From JAPUDQ01 sp049291395 (GTDB lineage: Bacteria; Patescibacteriota; Saccharimonadia; Saccharimonadales; Saccharimonadaceae), in contig JBATPJ010000003.1 in NCBI GenBank assembly GCA_049291395.1, forward strand, positions 1-36,553: DNA of 36,553 nt, read 5' to 3'. A program made the position numbers and the translations under genes. Shown piece by piece: positions 7,901 through 16,479 of the stretch; the first letter of the stretch is position 1, and each line of letters starts with the position of its first letter. The notes under the pieces were generated by a model. The model was not told where the DNA came from. It did no database searches and saw only the letters and a program-made list of their open reading frames with translations.

Positions 7901-8800
7901 TTATCTCTGTGCTTTTTTAGAGCTGCCAGCAATCATCAAATCGCCAGTGATCGCGTTTTGGTAATATGCGCCGGTTATGATGGTGAGCGCTTCGGTGATG
8001 TCGGCATTTTTCTTGATGTTGAACTTGCCGTTGATGAACAGCATTTTCGGTGCGTGCTGCCCTGCATAGGTGCCGATGCGTTCGACGGTCTCGCCGTCAG
8101 TTAGGTCGATGTTTAACTCTTCGCTTGCAAATATCATTTTCTTGCGATTTGGCACGCTTATCGCAAAGGTGTCGAATTGGCTGTCGATATCGAACAGGCT
8201 TGGGTCGAGCCATTCATCAACTTCGTTTTGGGTCGCACTACGGTAATACACTTCGAGGGTGCCGAAGACTGCTTTTGCTGCGTGAAAATCGGTGAAATAA
8301 AATTTATGCGTACGTGTGTCGTAGACAGCATCGACGGTATCGTCTATCGCCATGACGTTGATGTTCTCTGTCACCTTCGGCTCGCCGTCTAGGCTAATGA
8401 TCTTGCTGTCGTGGAGTTGTTGGCTCTTGGCTACGCGTTTAAAAATCAGCTTCTCGCCGTCAAATGTGTAGATGCAACGGATCGGACTGATCTGTTCGGT
8501 CGGATCGTAATCGCTCAGCCCACCGACCTGAGTCCAGAGGGTGACGAACTGTCCGTCGATTGTCTCCATGCTGTTTTGGGACAGGTTTACTTCAAAACAT
8601 TCGTCAGTGTTGAGGACGTATTTGCCATCGTATGGGATCTTCGTCATCTCGGTGTGTGGGTCAACAAATAGCGACACGACTTCGTCGCGCTTCGGATCGT
8701 CAGCAAACAAAAGTGTGTTCGACTCGTCGGCATTTTTGGTATAGGCAATGATGACTGTCTTTTTGGTCGCTGGCGTGTCTCGGTCTTGGTCTTGGCTCAT
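7901..8800 (-). CDS. Hypothetical soluble protein, possibly DUF4868/KwaB-like
   Basis: A 299-aa acidic soluble protein without signal or membrane segment. Layout: N-terminal alpha/beta part (1-60), a middle part containing 'IFKRVAKSQQL', then 'IDDTVDAVYD..THKFYF..FHAAKAVFG', which resembles the pattern of DUF4868 proteins (the KwaB component of the Kiwa antiphage system), where a strand pair naming a bound region is followed by a Phe-rich helix. This is recognition by eye and weak. No KwaA-type four-TM partner lies next to it. The start ATG has GGAGA 6 nt upstream; an extended -10 (TGGTATGAT, minus strand, near 8855) may be the promoter. The gene is bracketed by two direct copies of a large hairpin and by its own terminator, like a cassette. 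A defence role is only a suggestion. Confidence 0.75.
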   Translation of the reverse strand: MSQDQDRDTPATKKTVIIAYTKNADESNTLLFADDPKRDEVVSLFVDPHTEMTKIPYDGKYVLNTDECFEVNLSQNSMETIDGQFVTLWTQVGGLSDYDPTEQISPIRCIYTFDGEKLIFKRVAKSQQLHDSKIISLDGEPKVTENINVMAIDDTVDAVYDTRTHKFYFTDFHAAKAVFGTLEVYYRSATQNEVDEWLDPSLFDIDSQFDTFAISVPNRKKMIFASEELNIDLTDGETVERIGTYAGQHAPKMLFINGKFNIKKNADITEALTIITGAYYQNAITGDLMIAGSSKKAQR

Positions 8801-8942
8801 TCGGGTCTCCGTGTATGTTTTTTGTGTGAAAATAGCTAGCTCAACAGTGCTATATCATACCATAAGAGGATATATATTAGATAATCGGGTGAAAACGAGC
8901 TGATGTATACCGTGTCGGTGACGTATTATCTGCGCCAGTAAT

Positions 8943-8964
8943 TAAAATAACGCCGATGTGGCGT
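8943..8964 (-). terminator. Terminator after the lipoprotein gene
   Basis: Minus strand ACGCC-ACATC-GGCGT followed by TATTTTAAT. It lies downstream of hairpin copy B and of the lipoprotein gene at 9037-9576, so it likely ends that transcript. Confidence 0.5.
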
Positions 8965-8978
8965 CTGTCGTGGGTTGG

Positions 8979-9021
8979 GCTGCTTGCCCGCGCGACCAGG
9001 GTGGTGGCGCGGACAAGCAGC
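8979..9021. repeat. Large hairpin repeat, copy B
   Basis: 15-position stem 8979-8993 / 9007-9021 with one C-A mismatch, loop GACCAGGGTGGTG. Compared with copy A it has four extra stem bases (TG inserted on one side, AG on the other), which keep the pairing, and one loop change. Copy A and copy B are direct repeats 1139 nt apart around one gene. Confidence 0.75.
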
Positions 9022-9036
9022 GGTTGTGAACTGAGG

Positions 9037-9576
9037 TCAGGCCGCCTGGGTCGCCCCAGGCTCCGACGGGAGGAATTTCGTCTTCCCGTTGCAGACCTGC
9101 TCGTAGGACTCCAGCCACTCCTTGGCGGCACTGAAGGTCAGCCCACCTCGCTGGCCGGTGTTGAGCGCGGTGGTGTTGTACCGGCTCATCACCGCCACGT
9201 CGACAGTGGTCGTGTCGCCGCCGTAGACGGCAACGACGCAGTTTTGCCCGAGTGGAGCGATCGCGACCACGCCACCGTCGGCCAGCTGGCCGACGGTGGC
9301 ATAGAGCTCACCGATGCCCAGCTTGCCGAGCTCGTCCCGGGTGAAAAATGGCGACGGCTGGGATGTCGCTGATTTCATCTGGTCGAAGCCAGGTGTTTTG
9401 GCGGCGATGTCACCACGGACCGTCGGACGGGGGGCAGGCGTGGCGGCCTGGGTGGTCGCTGCGGGTTTGGCCGCAGACGACAGACGAGCGTTGTCGGCGG
9501 AAGTGCATCCACCGAACATCAACGCCAGAACGATTGCGATGGCCGCTGCCATCACCTTCCCTGGTTTAAAGTTCAC
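9037..9576 (-). CDS. Small lipoprotein, hypothetical
   Basis: 179 aa from a GTG start. The start is chosen because a consensus promoter ends 6 nt before it and it gives a proper signal: a short n-region with Lys residues, a hydrophobic core 'MAAAIAIVLALMF' and Cys in 'FGGC' (Phe at -3 is unusual for a lipobox). A Thr/Ala/Pro-rich linker follows, then a folded domain of about 110 aa with two Cys residues. It should be lipid-anchored on the outer face of the membrane. No family was recognised. An in-frame upstream ATG at 9592-9594 overlaps the promoter and is unlikely. Confidence 0.7.
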   Translation of the reverse strand: MNFKPGKVMAAAIAIVLALMFGGCTSADNARLSSAAKPAATTQAATPAPRPTVRGDIAAKTPGFDQMKSATSQPSPFFTRDELGKLGIGELYATVGQLADGGVVAIAPLGQNCVVAVYGGDTTTVDVAVMSRYNTTALNTGQRGGLTFSAAKEWLESYEQVCNGKTKFLPSEPGATQAA

Positions 9577-9582
9577 CTCTAT

Positions 9583-9611
9583 ATTATAGCACAATTATAT
9601 CATTTTGTGAA
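9583..9611 (-). promoter_or_regulatory. Leaderless promoter of the lipoprotein gene
   Basis: Minus strand TTCACA (9606-9611), 17-nt spacer, TATAAT (9583-9588), then six bases and the GTG start codon. The -35 box overlaps the end of the upstream phosphorylase gene. Transcription should start at or next to the start codon. Confidence 0.75.
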
Positions 9612-11342
9612 TAGATAGTGTAGATAGTCGCGGAGCATCCGGGCGCCGGAGATGACGGGGAGATAGGCAGTGAGCTGGGCGCGGATGGCGACGGCCAGCT
9701 GTTCATCGTCGCGGAGGAGTTCGGTAGCGCGGTGCATTTGTCGGTAGAAGCTCCGGACTTCTTCGCGGTAATTTTTGCCGGTTACTTCGAGGTATGTCGC
9801 CGGGCTGACGTCGGCGACGCCACCGTCGGCGGTCGAGATGAGCAGTTTGAGATTGGCGATGTCTTTTTCCCAGGAGGTGCCGCAAGCTTCGAGGCCGACG
9901 ACGGGGACATTGATGGCGCAGTCAGAGCCGAGCGCCAGGGCTCGACCGACCGTCTCGTCGTAGTCTTCGATGTAGTGCACGCGCTCTTTGAGTACCGGGT
10001 CGGCGTCGATGGTGGCGAGTAATTCCTGCAACTTGACGTACATGGCGCTGTCGCCGGGATGGACTTTGCCGGTCAGGAGATAGTGGGCGTTGGCGCTGAC
10101 GAGGATATCGCGAAATGTCTTTAGGTCTTCAAACGGTAGATATGGGCGCTTGTAGTCGACAAAACGGCGTTTGAAATCAAAGACAAGTGCCTCATCCGGG
10201 ATGCGGATGGGCTGGCCGTACTGGTCGCGTCGGCCAGTCAGGAGACGATTCATCTCGGCACGCCCGATACGTTTGAGCGCGCGGATATGACCGGGCTCGA
10301 TGGTAGCGATCTTGTGCGTGAAATCACTCTCGATCAGGCCGAAACGGTCCAAGATGGCGGCATTTTGGAGATAGGCATAGGTCTCTGGCAGGACCCAGGT
10401 CGGCATATCGATGCCGTTTGTGATGGCGTGAAATTTGACGCGGTGGCCATCGAGGTCGTGAAACTCCGTCACTTCGGCATGAAGCTTGCTGACGCCGTTT
10501 TTGAGCTCGGTGAGCTCGATAGCGAGCGTGCTGGAGCGAAGCGTGCCGCTACGAAACAAGCTCGTCAGCCATTTTTTGACTGCCCTGCTCTCGATGTTGG
10601 GATAGACGAACTTTTTGAACTGAGCATAGCTAAATTCGCTCTCTGCTGCCTGGAGCAAGGTGTGGTTGGTGTAGAGCGTCGATTTGCGGACGTAGACGAT
10701 GGCCTCGTGGAGATTCATCGCGCCCTGGCTGACGAGCTCATCGAGACGGGCCACGGCGGCAAAGATCGTCGCGGTCTCGTTGAGCTGGATGACGGCCGGA
10801 GCGATATTCATGGTCTTGAGTGCTTTGTAGCCGCCGAAACCGCCAGCGACGTTCTGGTACAAGCGGTGGTCGCCGCTGAGTTCGCCGTCGTAGAGCATGC
10901 CAAATCCCGGCTCGTTGATACAGACAAATCGCGTCGAGCCACAGGTTTTTTCGTAGACCGATAGCGTCGTATTGGGGCGACGTGAGGTGCGGATCGCGAC
11001 GTCAAAAAGCCGGGTGAAGCCGAAGTCTTCTGGTCGCTTCTCGACGATGGTCTCAGTCTGCGTGCCTGACTCGATATGCTGGTGTAGCTCCGCGGGATAA
11101 AACGGCGTCACGACGACCATCGGCACGTCGAGGCGCTCGGCCACACGGCGCGTATCGGCCGCCAGGACCCCAAGACCGCCCATGCCTTTGAGGCCGTTGC
11201 TGGCATCGTAGAGCTCCATCGTCCAGTAGACGTAGGGGTTTTGCGGAGACAACTGCCGCGTCAATTGATTGCGATCGATCGCCGCATAAAATGCCTTGAG
11301 GTCTTCGATACTAGGCTGCTCACTGGTGACCGGCTCGTTCAT
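9600..11342 (-). CDS. glgP: Alpha-glucan phosphorylase-like enzyme (GT35)
   Basis: A 580-aa cytoplasmic enzyme expected to release glucose-1-phosphate from alpha-glucans with PLP as cofactor. Seen: 'NGLKGMGGLGVLA' near the N-terminus; 'FKRRFVDYKRPYL', matching the basic phosphate-binding segment of the family; 'LTGKVHPGDSAMYVK', the counterpart of the AGKAHP segment; and 'EACGTSWEK', where the Lys aligns with the PLP-binding lysine of the EASGTSGMK motif. It is short (usual members are 700-850 aa), as in thermophile/CPR variants. The start has TACAAT 2 nt upstream and another TACAAT about 37 nt upstream, so the leader is unclear. The next gene's promoter overlaps its 3' end. Its exact substrate cannot be told from sequence. 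Confidence 0.8.
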   Translation of the reverse strand: MNEPVTSEQPSIEDLKAFYAAIDRNQLTRQLSPQNPYVYWTMELYDASNGLKGMGGLGVLAADTRRVAERLDVPMVVVTPFYPAELHQHIESGTQTETIVEKRPEDFGFTRLFDVAIRTSRRPNTTLSVYEKTCGSTRFVCINEPGFGMLYDGELSGDHRLYQNVAGGFGGYKALKTMNIAPAVIQLNETATIFAAVARLDELVSQGAMNLHEAIVYVRKSTLYTNHTLLQAAESEFSYAQFKKFVYPNIESRAVKKWLTSLFRSGTLRSSTLAIELTELKNGVSKLHAEVTEFHDLDGHRVKFHAITNGIDMPTWVLPETYAYLQNAAILDRFGLIESDFTHKIATIEPGHIRALKRIGRAEMNRLLTGRRDQYGQPIRIPDEALVFDFKRRFVDYKRPYLPFEDLKTFRDILVSANAHYLLTGKVHPGDSAMYVKLQELLATIDADPVLKERVHYIEDYDETVGRALALGSDCAINVPVVGLEACGTSWEKDIANLKLLISTADGGVADVSPATYLEVTGKNYREEVRSFYRQMHRATELLRDDEQLAVAIRAQLTAYLPVISGARMLRDYLHYLFTK

Positions 11343-11434
11343 GAATTGTATCCGCTTATGCTTTATTCTCGCTCTATTGTAGCGTAGACCGGGGCGATGA
11401 GCTATATGGATATGACCTCTAGGATGATGTAGAC

Positions 11435-12733
11435 CTAGTGCTCGCTATACGCACGAGACAGTAGCCGATATGACCGGGAGGCGCGGGCAAACATGACGAG
11501 GATGAGCATCAGGACGCTTGCGATGACAAAGACGAGGGCGATCCCTCTGGCCTGCCCTGGGCCGAGTAGCCAGCCGAAGGTCGATCGTCCGGCGTCAGAA
11601 TTCATATATGGTATCAGTCCATACTGCGCGATCGGACCGATCATAAACGCCGATATCGGTGAAGCGCCCGCTTCGATACTCTGCGCAAACCCAAAGACTC
11701 TTCCCTGGCGTTTGAGCGGCACGACTCTTTGGATGATCGTCTGTTCGGCTGCTTCGACGGCTGGCATGAGGCACATGTAGAGGAAGATGCCGACAGCGTA
11801 CAGCCACCACCACTCGCGGATCGTAAAGATCATTCCGAGGATTGACATCCCGATCATCAGGGTTAGCATCGTCTTCAGCGGGTTGGTACCGAGGCCTCGC
11901 TTTGCGATGATGCCGCCACCGACGATAAACCCGATACTGCTAAATCCAAGTACAAATCCCCACATCTCGACAGAGAACAGCGTCAGACCGTACGGGTCCA
12001 TCAGCGCCATAAATACTCCGCCGATGAGGTTGTTAAACGTTGTAAAAAATATCAATGCCATGAGGCCTGGGATACTGCGGATAGCGGCGATGGAGCCGCG
12101 GATATCGATCTTCTTGCCGTCGAGCTCGGGGTCGTGGACGATGGCTTTTTCGGGGATCGTGACGAAGATGAGCAGATGTACGAGCGCCAGCGCGGTACAG
12201 ATGATCGCGATGACCAGCGTCCAGCCCATGCCAAGTAGCCCGATGGATAGCCCCGAAAAGATACTGGTGACCATAAATGCGACACCCTGGACAGCGCCCA
12301 CCATGCCATTTGCCTTGTCGCGGCCGTCTTTGGGGACGAGTATGGTGACGGAGGTGCTGAGTGCGATATTGCGCATATTTTCGACGACACCACCGATCAA
12401 GATCAAGCCTCCAAATAGCCAAAACGCCCAGTGACCGACATTGATGATATTTTCAGTTGGCTGTATCAGGTAGCCGATGCCTGCGAGTGTGTAGGTGCCG
12501 AGTGTGATGATGCTCGAGATGACCATCACCCATTTCTTTTTGTTGTGATCGACGATGACGCCAAACACCAGACTGAGCAGCGCCACCAGCAGCATATACG
12601 ATCCGCCGATGATAGCCGTAGCCATGACGTTTTTGGTCTCGAGATACACCCAAAACGTCAACGCAAACCACAGATAGCTCGTCGTGACATTTGCGATAAG
12701 TGTATTGATCAGGAGTTGGTAGAAATTTTTCAT
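11435..12733 (-). CDS. MFS transporter
   Basis: A 432-aa integral membrane protein with about 12 hydrophobic spans in two halves. Charged motif 'GVIVDHNKKKW' after TM2 fits the MFS loop 2-3 signature (GxxxDrxxrr-like), and a central loop of about 35 aa separates the halves at about 200-225. Substrate unknown; it is of the general drug/metabolite efflux kind (DHA-like or MFS_3). A -10 box TATACT (12743-12748) stands 9 nt before the ATG, so the mRNA leader is at most 2-3 nt. The gene stands alone, 85 nt downstream of the cupin gene's end. Confidence 0.8.
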   Translation of the reverse strand: MKNFYQLLINTLIANVTTSYLWFALTFWVYLETKNVMATAIIGGSYMLLVALLSLVFGVIVDHNKKKWVMVISSIITLGTYTLAGIGYLIQPTENIINVGHWAFWLFGGLILIGGVVENMRNIALSTSVTILVPKDGRDKANGMVGAVQGVAFMVTSIFSGLSIGLLGMGWTLVIAIICTALALVHLLIFVTIPEKAIVHDPELDGKKIDIRGSIAAIRSIPGLMALIFFTTFNNLIGGVFMALMDPYGLTLFSVEMWGFVLGFSSIGFIVGGGIIAKRGLGTNPLKTMLTLMIGMSILGMIFTIREWWWLYAVGIFLYMCLMPAVEAAEQTIIQRVVPLKRQGRVFGFAQSIEAGASPISAFMIGPIAQYGLIPYMNSDAGRSTFGWLLGPGQARGIALVFVIASVLMLILVMFARASRSYRLLSRAYSEH

Positions 12734-12818
12734 GTATAAGACAGTATAGCAAATGGCAGCGCGGATTAGCCGTTGCTATGACCCGAGATGAGACATTGTG
12801 TTGTCGATGATATATTTA

Positions 12819-13163
12819 TCACACTTTTACTCTTACGAATATCATCTCGTGCTCATCGTCTGTAGGATTATGGATCTTGTGCTGGGTGTTTGCTGGGAAC
12901 ACAAACACATCGCCCGCGGCGTATGAGTACACACCGTCTTCGTCATGTACTTCACCCTCACCTTTGACGACAACCATGATTTCCTCGATGTCTTTATGAT
13001 CGTGCCAGTCAAATGTCTTGCCTGCCGGCAACCAGCCGTGCGTCATGGCTTCAAAATGCGCGCTTGCGAGATGGTCTGACGACGCATAGACTTTGCGCGA
13101 GCCACTGCCGCCATGGGCTTGTTCTTTTGGGATCTCGGAGCTGGGGCGTTTGGTTATTTTCAT
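12819..13163 (-). CDS. Small cupin-domain protein
   Basis: A 114-aa single-domain cupin. Motif 1 is visible as 'HDHKDIEEIMVVVKGEGEV' (two His and a Glu as metal ligands, then Gly-x-Gly) and motif 2 as 'GDVFVFPANTQHKIHN' (Pro and His). It should be a metal-binding small beta-barrel, as a sensor, isomerase or storage protein; the substrate is not evident. The start overlaps the stop of the upstream hydrolase gene (ATGA), so the two are co-translated and probably functionally linked. Confidence 0.85.
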   Translation of the reverse strand: MKITKRPSSEIPKEQAHGGSGSRKVYASSDHLASAHFEAMTHGWLPAGKTFDWHDHKDIEEIMVVVKGEGEVHDEDGVYSYAAGDVFVFPANTQHKIHNPTDDEHEMIFVRVKV

Positions 13164-13711
13164 ATGACCTCCTCTATAGCCTCAAGTAGTTCAGGAAACT
13201 CTGTCTTCCCCTTGTCCTCACCGTAATGCCCTTCATCGCTCGCTTCATGGTACTCGCTACCGAGCTTTTCATGGATATAACGGGCATCTTCGATCGGGAT
13301 ATACGGGTCGTCTGTCGAGGCAAACTGTATGATCCAGTTTTGATTGGCTTTGATATGGTCCCATTGCCATGGTCGGTCGTAGTAGCCACTTGCTTTCTCG
13401 TCTGCATCGCCGAGGTCGGTGTAGCAGGCGCCGACGAGGATCGAGCCATAGAGTTTGTTTGTCTCCGCATAGCGCATCGCCGCGACCGCGCCGGACGAAT
13501 GCCCGACGAGTATCGTATCTTCATCCGCATCGAGCGTATCTTTTAGAAACGGAAGCCACTGATCCGCACGAGCCAGCACATTGTCTGGCATCGTCTCGGC
13601 AATGACAGTGAAGCCTTTTGATTCAAGCTCCTTCTTGACGTACGGAAACCAGTTGTCTTGACCGGTACCGCCGCCATTGCCATGGATGAGGATAATTTTG
13701 GGCTTGTTCAT
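13160..13711 (-). CDS. RBBP9/YdeN-type alpha/beta serine hydrolase
   Basis: A 183-aa small alpha/beta hydrolase. 'IILIHGNGGG' forms the oxyanion region, 'GHSSG' holds the nucleophile (Ser72), 'STDDPYIP' the Asp and 'DEGHYG' the His, completing the triad. Length fits the RBBP9/YdeN family (about 180-190 aa). The start at 13709-13711 is preferred over one 27 nt upstream because TAAAAT (13719-13724) lies 7 nt before it, which makes a leaderless mRNA, and because the hydrolase fold begins at once. It is coupled with the downstream cupin gene. Confidence 0.85.
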   Translation of the reverse strand: MNKPKIILIHGNGGGTGQDNWFPYVKKELESKGFTVIAETMPDNVLARADQWLPFLKDTLDADEDTILVGHSSGAVAAMRYAETNKLYGSILVGACYTDLGDADEKASGYYDRPWQWDHIKANQNWIIQFASTDDPYIPIEDARYIHEKLGSEYHEASDEGHYGEDKGKTEFPELLEAIEEVI

Positions 13712-13840
13712 AGTTGTTATTTTAGCATTCATAGGCACGTAGTAACACCGTGTCCATAGTTTTGCGGAGGAGTTCAGACTACTTTATCGTCATGTGGGTG
13801 GTTTATTCTTGCTGTGTTACATTCGTTTTTTGGAGTGGAT

Positions 13841-14548
13841 CTATAGAGCATAAAGATCTGCAACGATTGGTATATGATCAGACGCACATGTTTCGTTAGG
13901 GATGGAGCGCAGGTCGTAATCCGTAGGGACTAAAACTCCCCGTATGCCGCGTATCGACAATAGGTCTAGCGCGACTAACTCACCATTGACGATGGCCGTC
14001 GGTCTTTCACCACTCATGCTTGTAAAACCGGCCTCTTTAACCATCGTTTGCACGGGACCGCCGGGTCGATCGTTACAATCGGCAAGAATAACTGCTGGTC
14101 GATGATCGCCAATAGTATCGAGTAATTGCTGCGTTTGAGCCACACCTATATGATGGGTGGCATCGGCAGGAGCCCATCTGGTGTGTGTATTTGCTACGGC
14201 GAGATCGCCTATACGGGTGATTGAAAATACGTGACCCGACTCGTCGTCGTATGCGTATGATTTGTGATCGGCCACCTCCACGTCTTTCCTGACAAGGGTC
14301 AGACATCCGTCAGGCTTATTGCGGCCCTTTGGTGTCCAGAATGTTTGCCAGCCTGTATCGTTTTCAAATACTTCAACTAAATTTCTGCCTGCCTCTTGCA
14401 GACCAACTACACCCGCACCAAGACTATTTATCTGTCGAGCTATATGGCTGAGCCGTGCACCGGGTTGCATGAGATCGGGACTAATACGACTATAGTCGCC
14501 GTTGCCTATGTATGCATCTGCCAAGACATTGAATGTAGCACATCTCAT
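13841..14548 (-). CDS. Endonuclease/exonuclease/phosphatase (EEP) family protein
   Basis: A 235-aa Mg-dependent phosphohydrolase of the EEP fold. Motifs in order: 'FNVLA', 'VGLQEAG' (metal-binding Glu), 'ANTHTRW', 'LADCNDRPGG' (catalytic Asp/Asn) and 'SDHIPIVADL' (terminal Asp-His pair). No signal peptide or membrane segment. It is too divergent to tell nuclease from phosphodiesterase or sphingomyelinase-like members. TATAAT (14560-14565) lies 11 nt before the ATG, so a leader of about 5 nt is expected. Confidence 0.8.
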   Translation of the reverse strand: MRCATFNVLADAYIGNGDYSRISPDLMQPGARLSHIARQINSLGAGVVGLQEAGRNLVEVFENDTGWQTFWTPKGRNKPDGCLTLVRKDVEVADHKSYAYDDESGHVFSITRIGDLAVANTHTRWAPADATHHIGVAQTQQLLDTIGDHRPAVILADCNDRPGGPVQTMVKEAGFTSMSGERPTAIVNGELVALDLLSIRGIRGVLVPTDYDLRSIPNETCASDHIPIVADLYAL

Positions 14549-14629
14549 TAGTTATACATATTATAACACAATTCTATGCATAGCCGAGATCATGAACGTG
14601 CATGAAGTCTTCAATTTTCACGGAACCGG

Positions 14630-14658
14630 GTCTATTTCTTTTTGATGGCAGATGGTGA
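14630..14658. repeat. 29-bp direct repeat, left copy (att-like)
   Basis: Identical over 29 bases to 16467-16495. The right copy ends with the 3' end of tRNA-Glu (TCACCA on the minus strand) and contains the tRNA terminator arm. This left copy has no tRNA body and no second terminator arm. The two copies are 1837 nt apart. Confidence 0.8.
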
Positions 14659-14796
14659 GCTATATGGAGTCGAAATGGAGCGAAATCCGTAACAAATTAC
14701 CTAAGTATGTAGCTAGATGTGGCGATAATAGTAGCTGAGTATGTCCCCTGCCGGAGTAGGAGGACGGTATGAGCATATTGTGTGAAGACTAATGCG

Positions 14797-15015
14797 CTAG
14801 GTAAAAATTATCTTAGCTAGTTCGTCTTTGTCATATGAGGGGTTCATCGCAAGTCCCATGAACTCGTCTCGTGTAAACCATCCCCATTTTTCGACATGGT
14901 CTGTTTTTATGATCCCGTCACTTGGCACCGATACCTTAAAATAAACATTCATTCTAGGCACACCATTAACAACCTTCCCGATATTGTAGTGGACGATTTG
15001 GAAGTCGCCCGATAG
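14797..15015 (-). pseudogene. In-frame continuation after TGA: end of a Nudix-like domain
   Basis: Directly after the TGA at 15016-15018 the frame stays open for 72 codons to a TAG at 14797. The translation ('LSGDFQIVHYN', 'VPRMNVYFKV', 'EKWGWFTRDE') has the look of the strands that follow a Nudix helix. It has no start site of its own. It is probably the severed C-terminus of the upstream gene, or is reached by readthrough at UGA-CUA. Between 14549 and 14796 I see only the 29-bp repeat. Confidence 0.6.
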
Positions 15016-16230
15016 TCATCTTCCCAGTTCTTCACTAATTGACTGAAAAGCCGCCGCGCCAAGTGAGCTATGATAGACACCTGGCCATCTCTTGCTGCCT
15101 GCCTCGATTTTTTTGTGAGTTGTCTCTACACGAACCACTACCTGACCCTCACTAGCAAATTTACGCTCGACATGAGAGGCGATATTTGGTTCATCTTCCG
15201 TCGGCGTAAACCCATCGACCCAGCCCTCTTTGGCTTTACCGTCATCGAAAGTCACGATCACATAGTAGTTACCGGCCGCAGATGCCTTGGGCTTTTCGGC
15301 TGGCGGCACATAACTCCCAACGAACTTTCCACCATCTGCAAACTCAATCGTAAAGTTAGTATTTCCACCAGCAAGCATCTCATCGAACTTGCGTTGGGCG
15401 TCAACAACCCATGTATCATTCCCTGCAAGAGGCACCGGTAGCATGTCTATGGGCGTCGTAGGATAAACTTCCGTGATTGATCCATCGTGCCACTGGATGG
15501 CTCGAAATTTACGAATTGTGTCCGGCTGCTCATCATACCCTCCGCAGCGATTTTGTTTTCTCGGCTCATCGCGTACAACGCATCCCATACAGGTTTTGAG
15601 CTCATGGAGAACCGCATCGCTTTTACGAGATTGTTTCGGCACTAAAAATCGACGACCAAATGAAAACGTAGGATCTTGCGCTAGGTCTTCAGGAAAAACA
15701 TAATCACCAACTAGTGAAGCGTTGCCGGTAGCGTAAAACCAAGGGCTGAGATACCCAGTATCAACTAATCTAATCAATCCTTTCGTCTCGCTCTCTCCTG
15801 GTTCTTCAAATGTTCGTGGGGTAACAATCCGGCTCTGGCCGGTCTTATCCCAGTGCGCCGCTGCATCTTCTATACTTTCCCATTCTGCAAAGAACGCCGA
15901 GAACCGTCCACCAAAATGCATATAGCCGTGCGACACAAAAGGGTGTCTACCCTCTGGCGCATTCCTTATATTCAGGATTTCGTAGTAGCCACCACCGGCT
16001 TCATTTTGGCCACCGCCGTAGGCTACTTGCTCAAGATCATAACGACTATAGCGACCGTAGGCACCATGCTTGACATCTACCAATGCCGATGCAGGTATCG
16101 TAATATCCCGGAAACGACGTAAAGCGTCCTGTGCTTGCTTGAATTCATTGCTCATCGCTGTGAACTGAATTACTTGGCCAGCGTTAGTTATACCTTCTCC
16201 GAAACGGTAGCTTCCCTCTAGTTCTGCCAT
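15016..16230 (-). CDS. Hypothetical protein with interrupted C-terminal Nudix-like domain
   Basis: 404 aa as written; AGGAG lies about 9 nt before the ATG. The first 250 residues match nothing I recognise; they hold 'CMGC' with further Cys residues (possible metal site). The C-terminal part (about 320-404) begins as a Nudix-like fold, with 'KRWPGVYHSSLGAAAFQ' and 'SISEELGR' in the place of the Nudix helix. The catalytic REUxEE signature is degenerate (Gln-Ser where Arg-Glu is usual, EE kept). The frame then stops at TGA exactly after this helix and resumes open for 72 codons. The gene lies between 29-bp direct repeats next to tRNA-Glu, so it may be on a small integrated element. Confidence 0.65.
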   Translation of the reverse strand: MAELEGSYRFGEGITNAGQVIQFTAMSNEFKQAQDALRRFRDITIPASALVDVKHGAYGRYSRYDLEQVAYGGGQNEAGGGYYEILNIRNAPEGRHPFVSHGYMHFGGRFSAFFAEWESIEDAAAHWDKTGQSRIVTPRTFEEPGESETKGLIRLVDTGYLSPWFYATGNASLVGDYVFPEDLAQDPTFSFGRRFLVPKQSRKSDAVLHELKTCMGCVVRDEPRKQNRCGGYDEQPDTIRKFRAIQWHDGSITEVYPTTPIDMLPVPLAGNDTWVVDAQRKFDEMLAGGNTNFTIEFADGGKFVGSYVPPAEKPKASAAGNYYVIVTFDDGKAKEGWVDGFTPTEDEPNIASHVERKFASEGQVVVRVETTHKKIEAGSKRWPGVYHSSLGAAAFQSISEELGR

Positions 16231-16435
16231 GACTCACTCTCCTAAATAGTTGTAAGTATTCTATTCTTTAGCACTTGATAATAGCAAGCATAGACGATAT
16301 ATGTGGTATTTTTTTCAAAAATATTGGCTCGTGGACTTGATGGTCCTATGCTAGCGCTTACATTCTGTACGAATACTAAAGTATTTGACAGAATTCGAAC
16401 CCTCCGGGTTTGCTTCCTCCGAGTAGAACTCGGCA

Positions 16436-16479
16436 AAAGAAATAGACCCAACCCACAAGGAGCTGAGTCTATTTCTTTT
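16436..16479 (-). terminator. Terminator of tRNA-Glu
   Basis: 13-bp inverted repeat AAAAGAAATAGAC (16436-16448) / GTCTATTTCTTTT (16467-16479), extended by about three pairs inside. On the minus strand it starts about 10 nt after the tRNA CCA end and closes with a T-rich arm. Its tRNA-proximal arm forms part of the 29-bp direct repeat. Confidence 0.6.

Noticed and set aside
10287..10964. 225-codon plus-strand frame inside the phosphorylase gene
   Set aside because: Antisense shadow of a well-supported enzyme gene; no promoter or ribosome site of its own.
16385..16435. tRNA-like piece with a GGTTCGAATTC word near the tRNA-Glu terminator
   Set aside because: Only a T-loop-like word and one small hairpin; no cloverleaf can be drawn.
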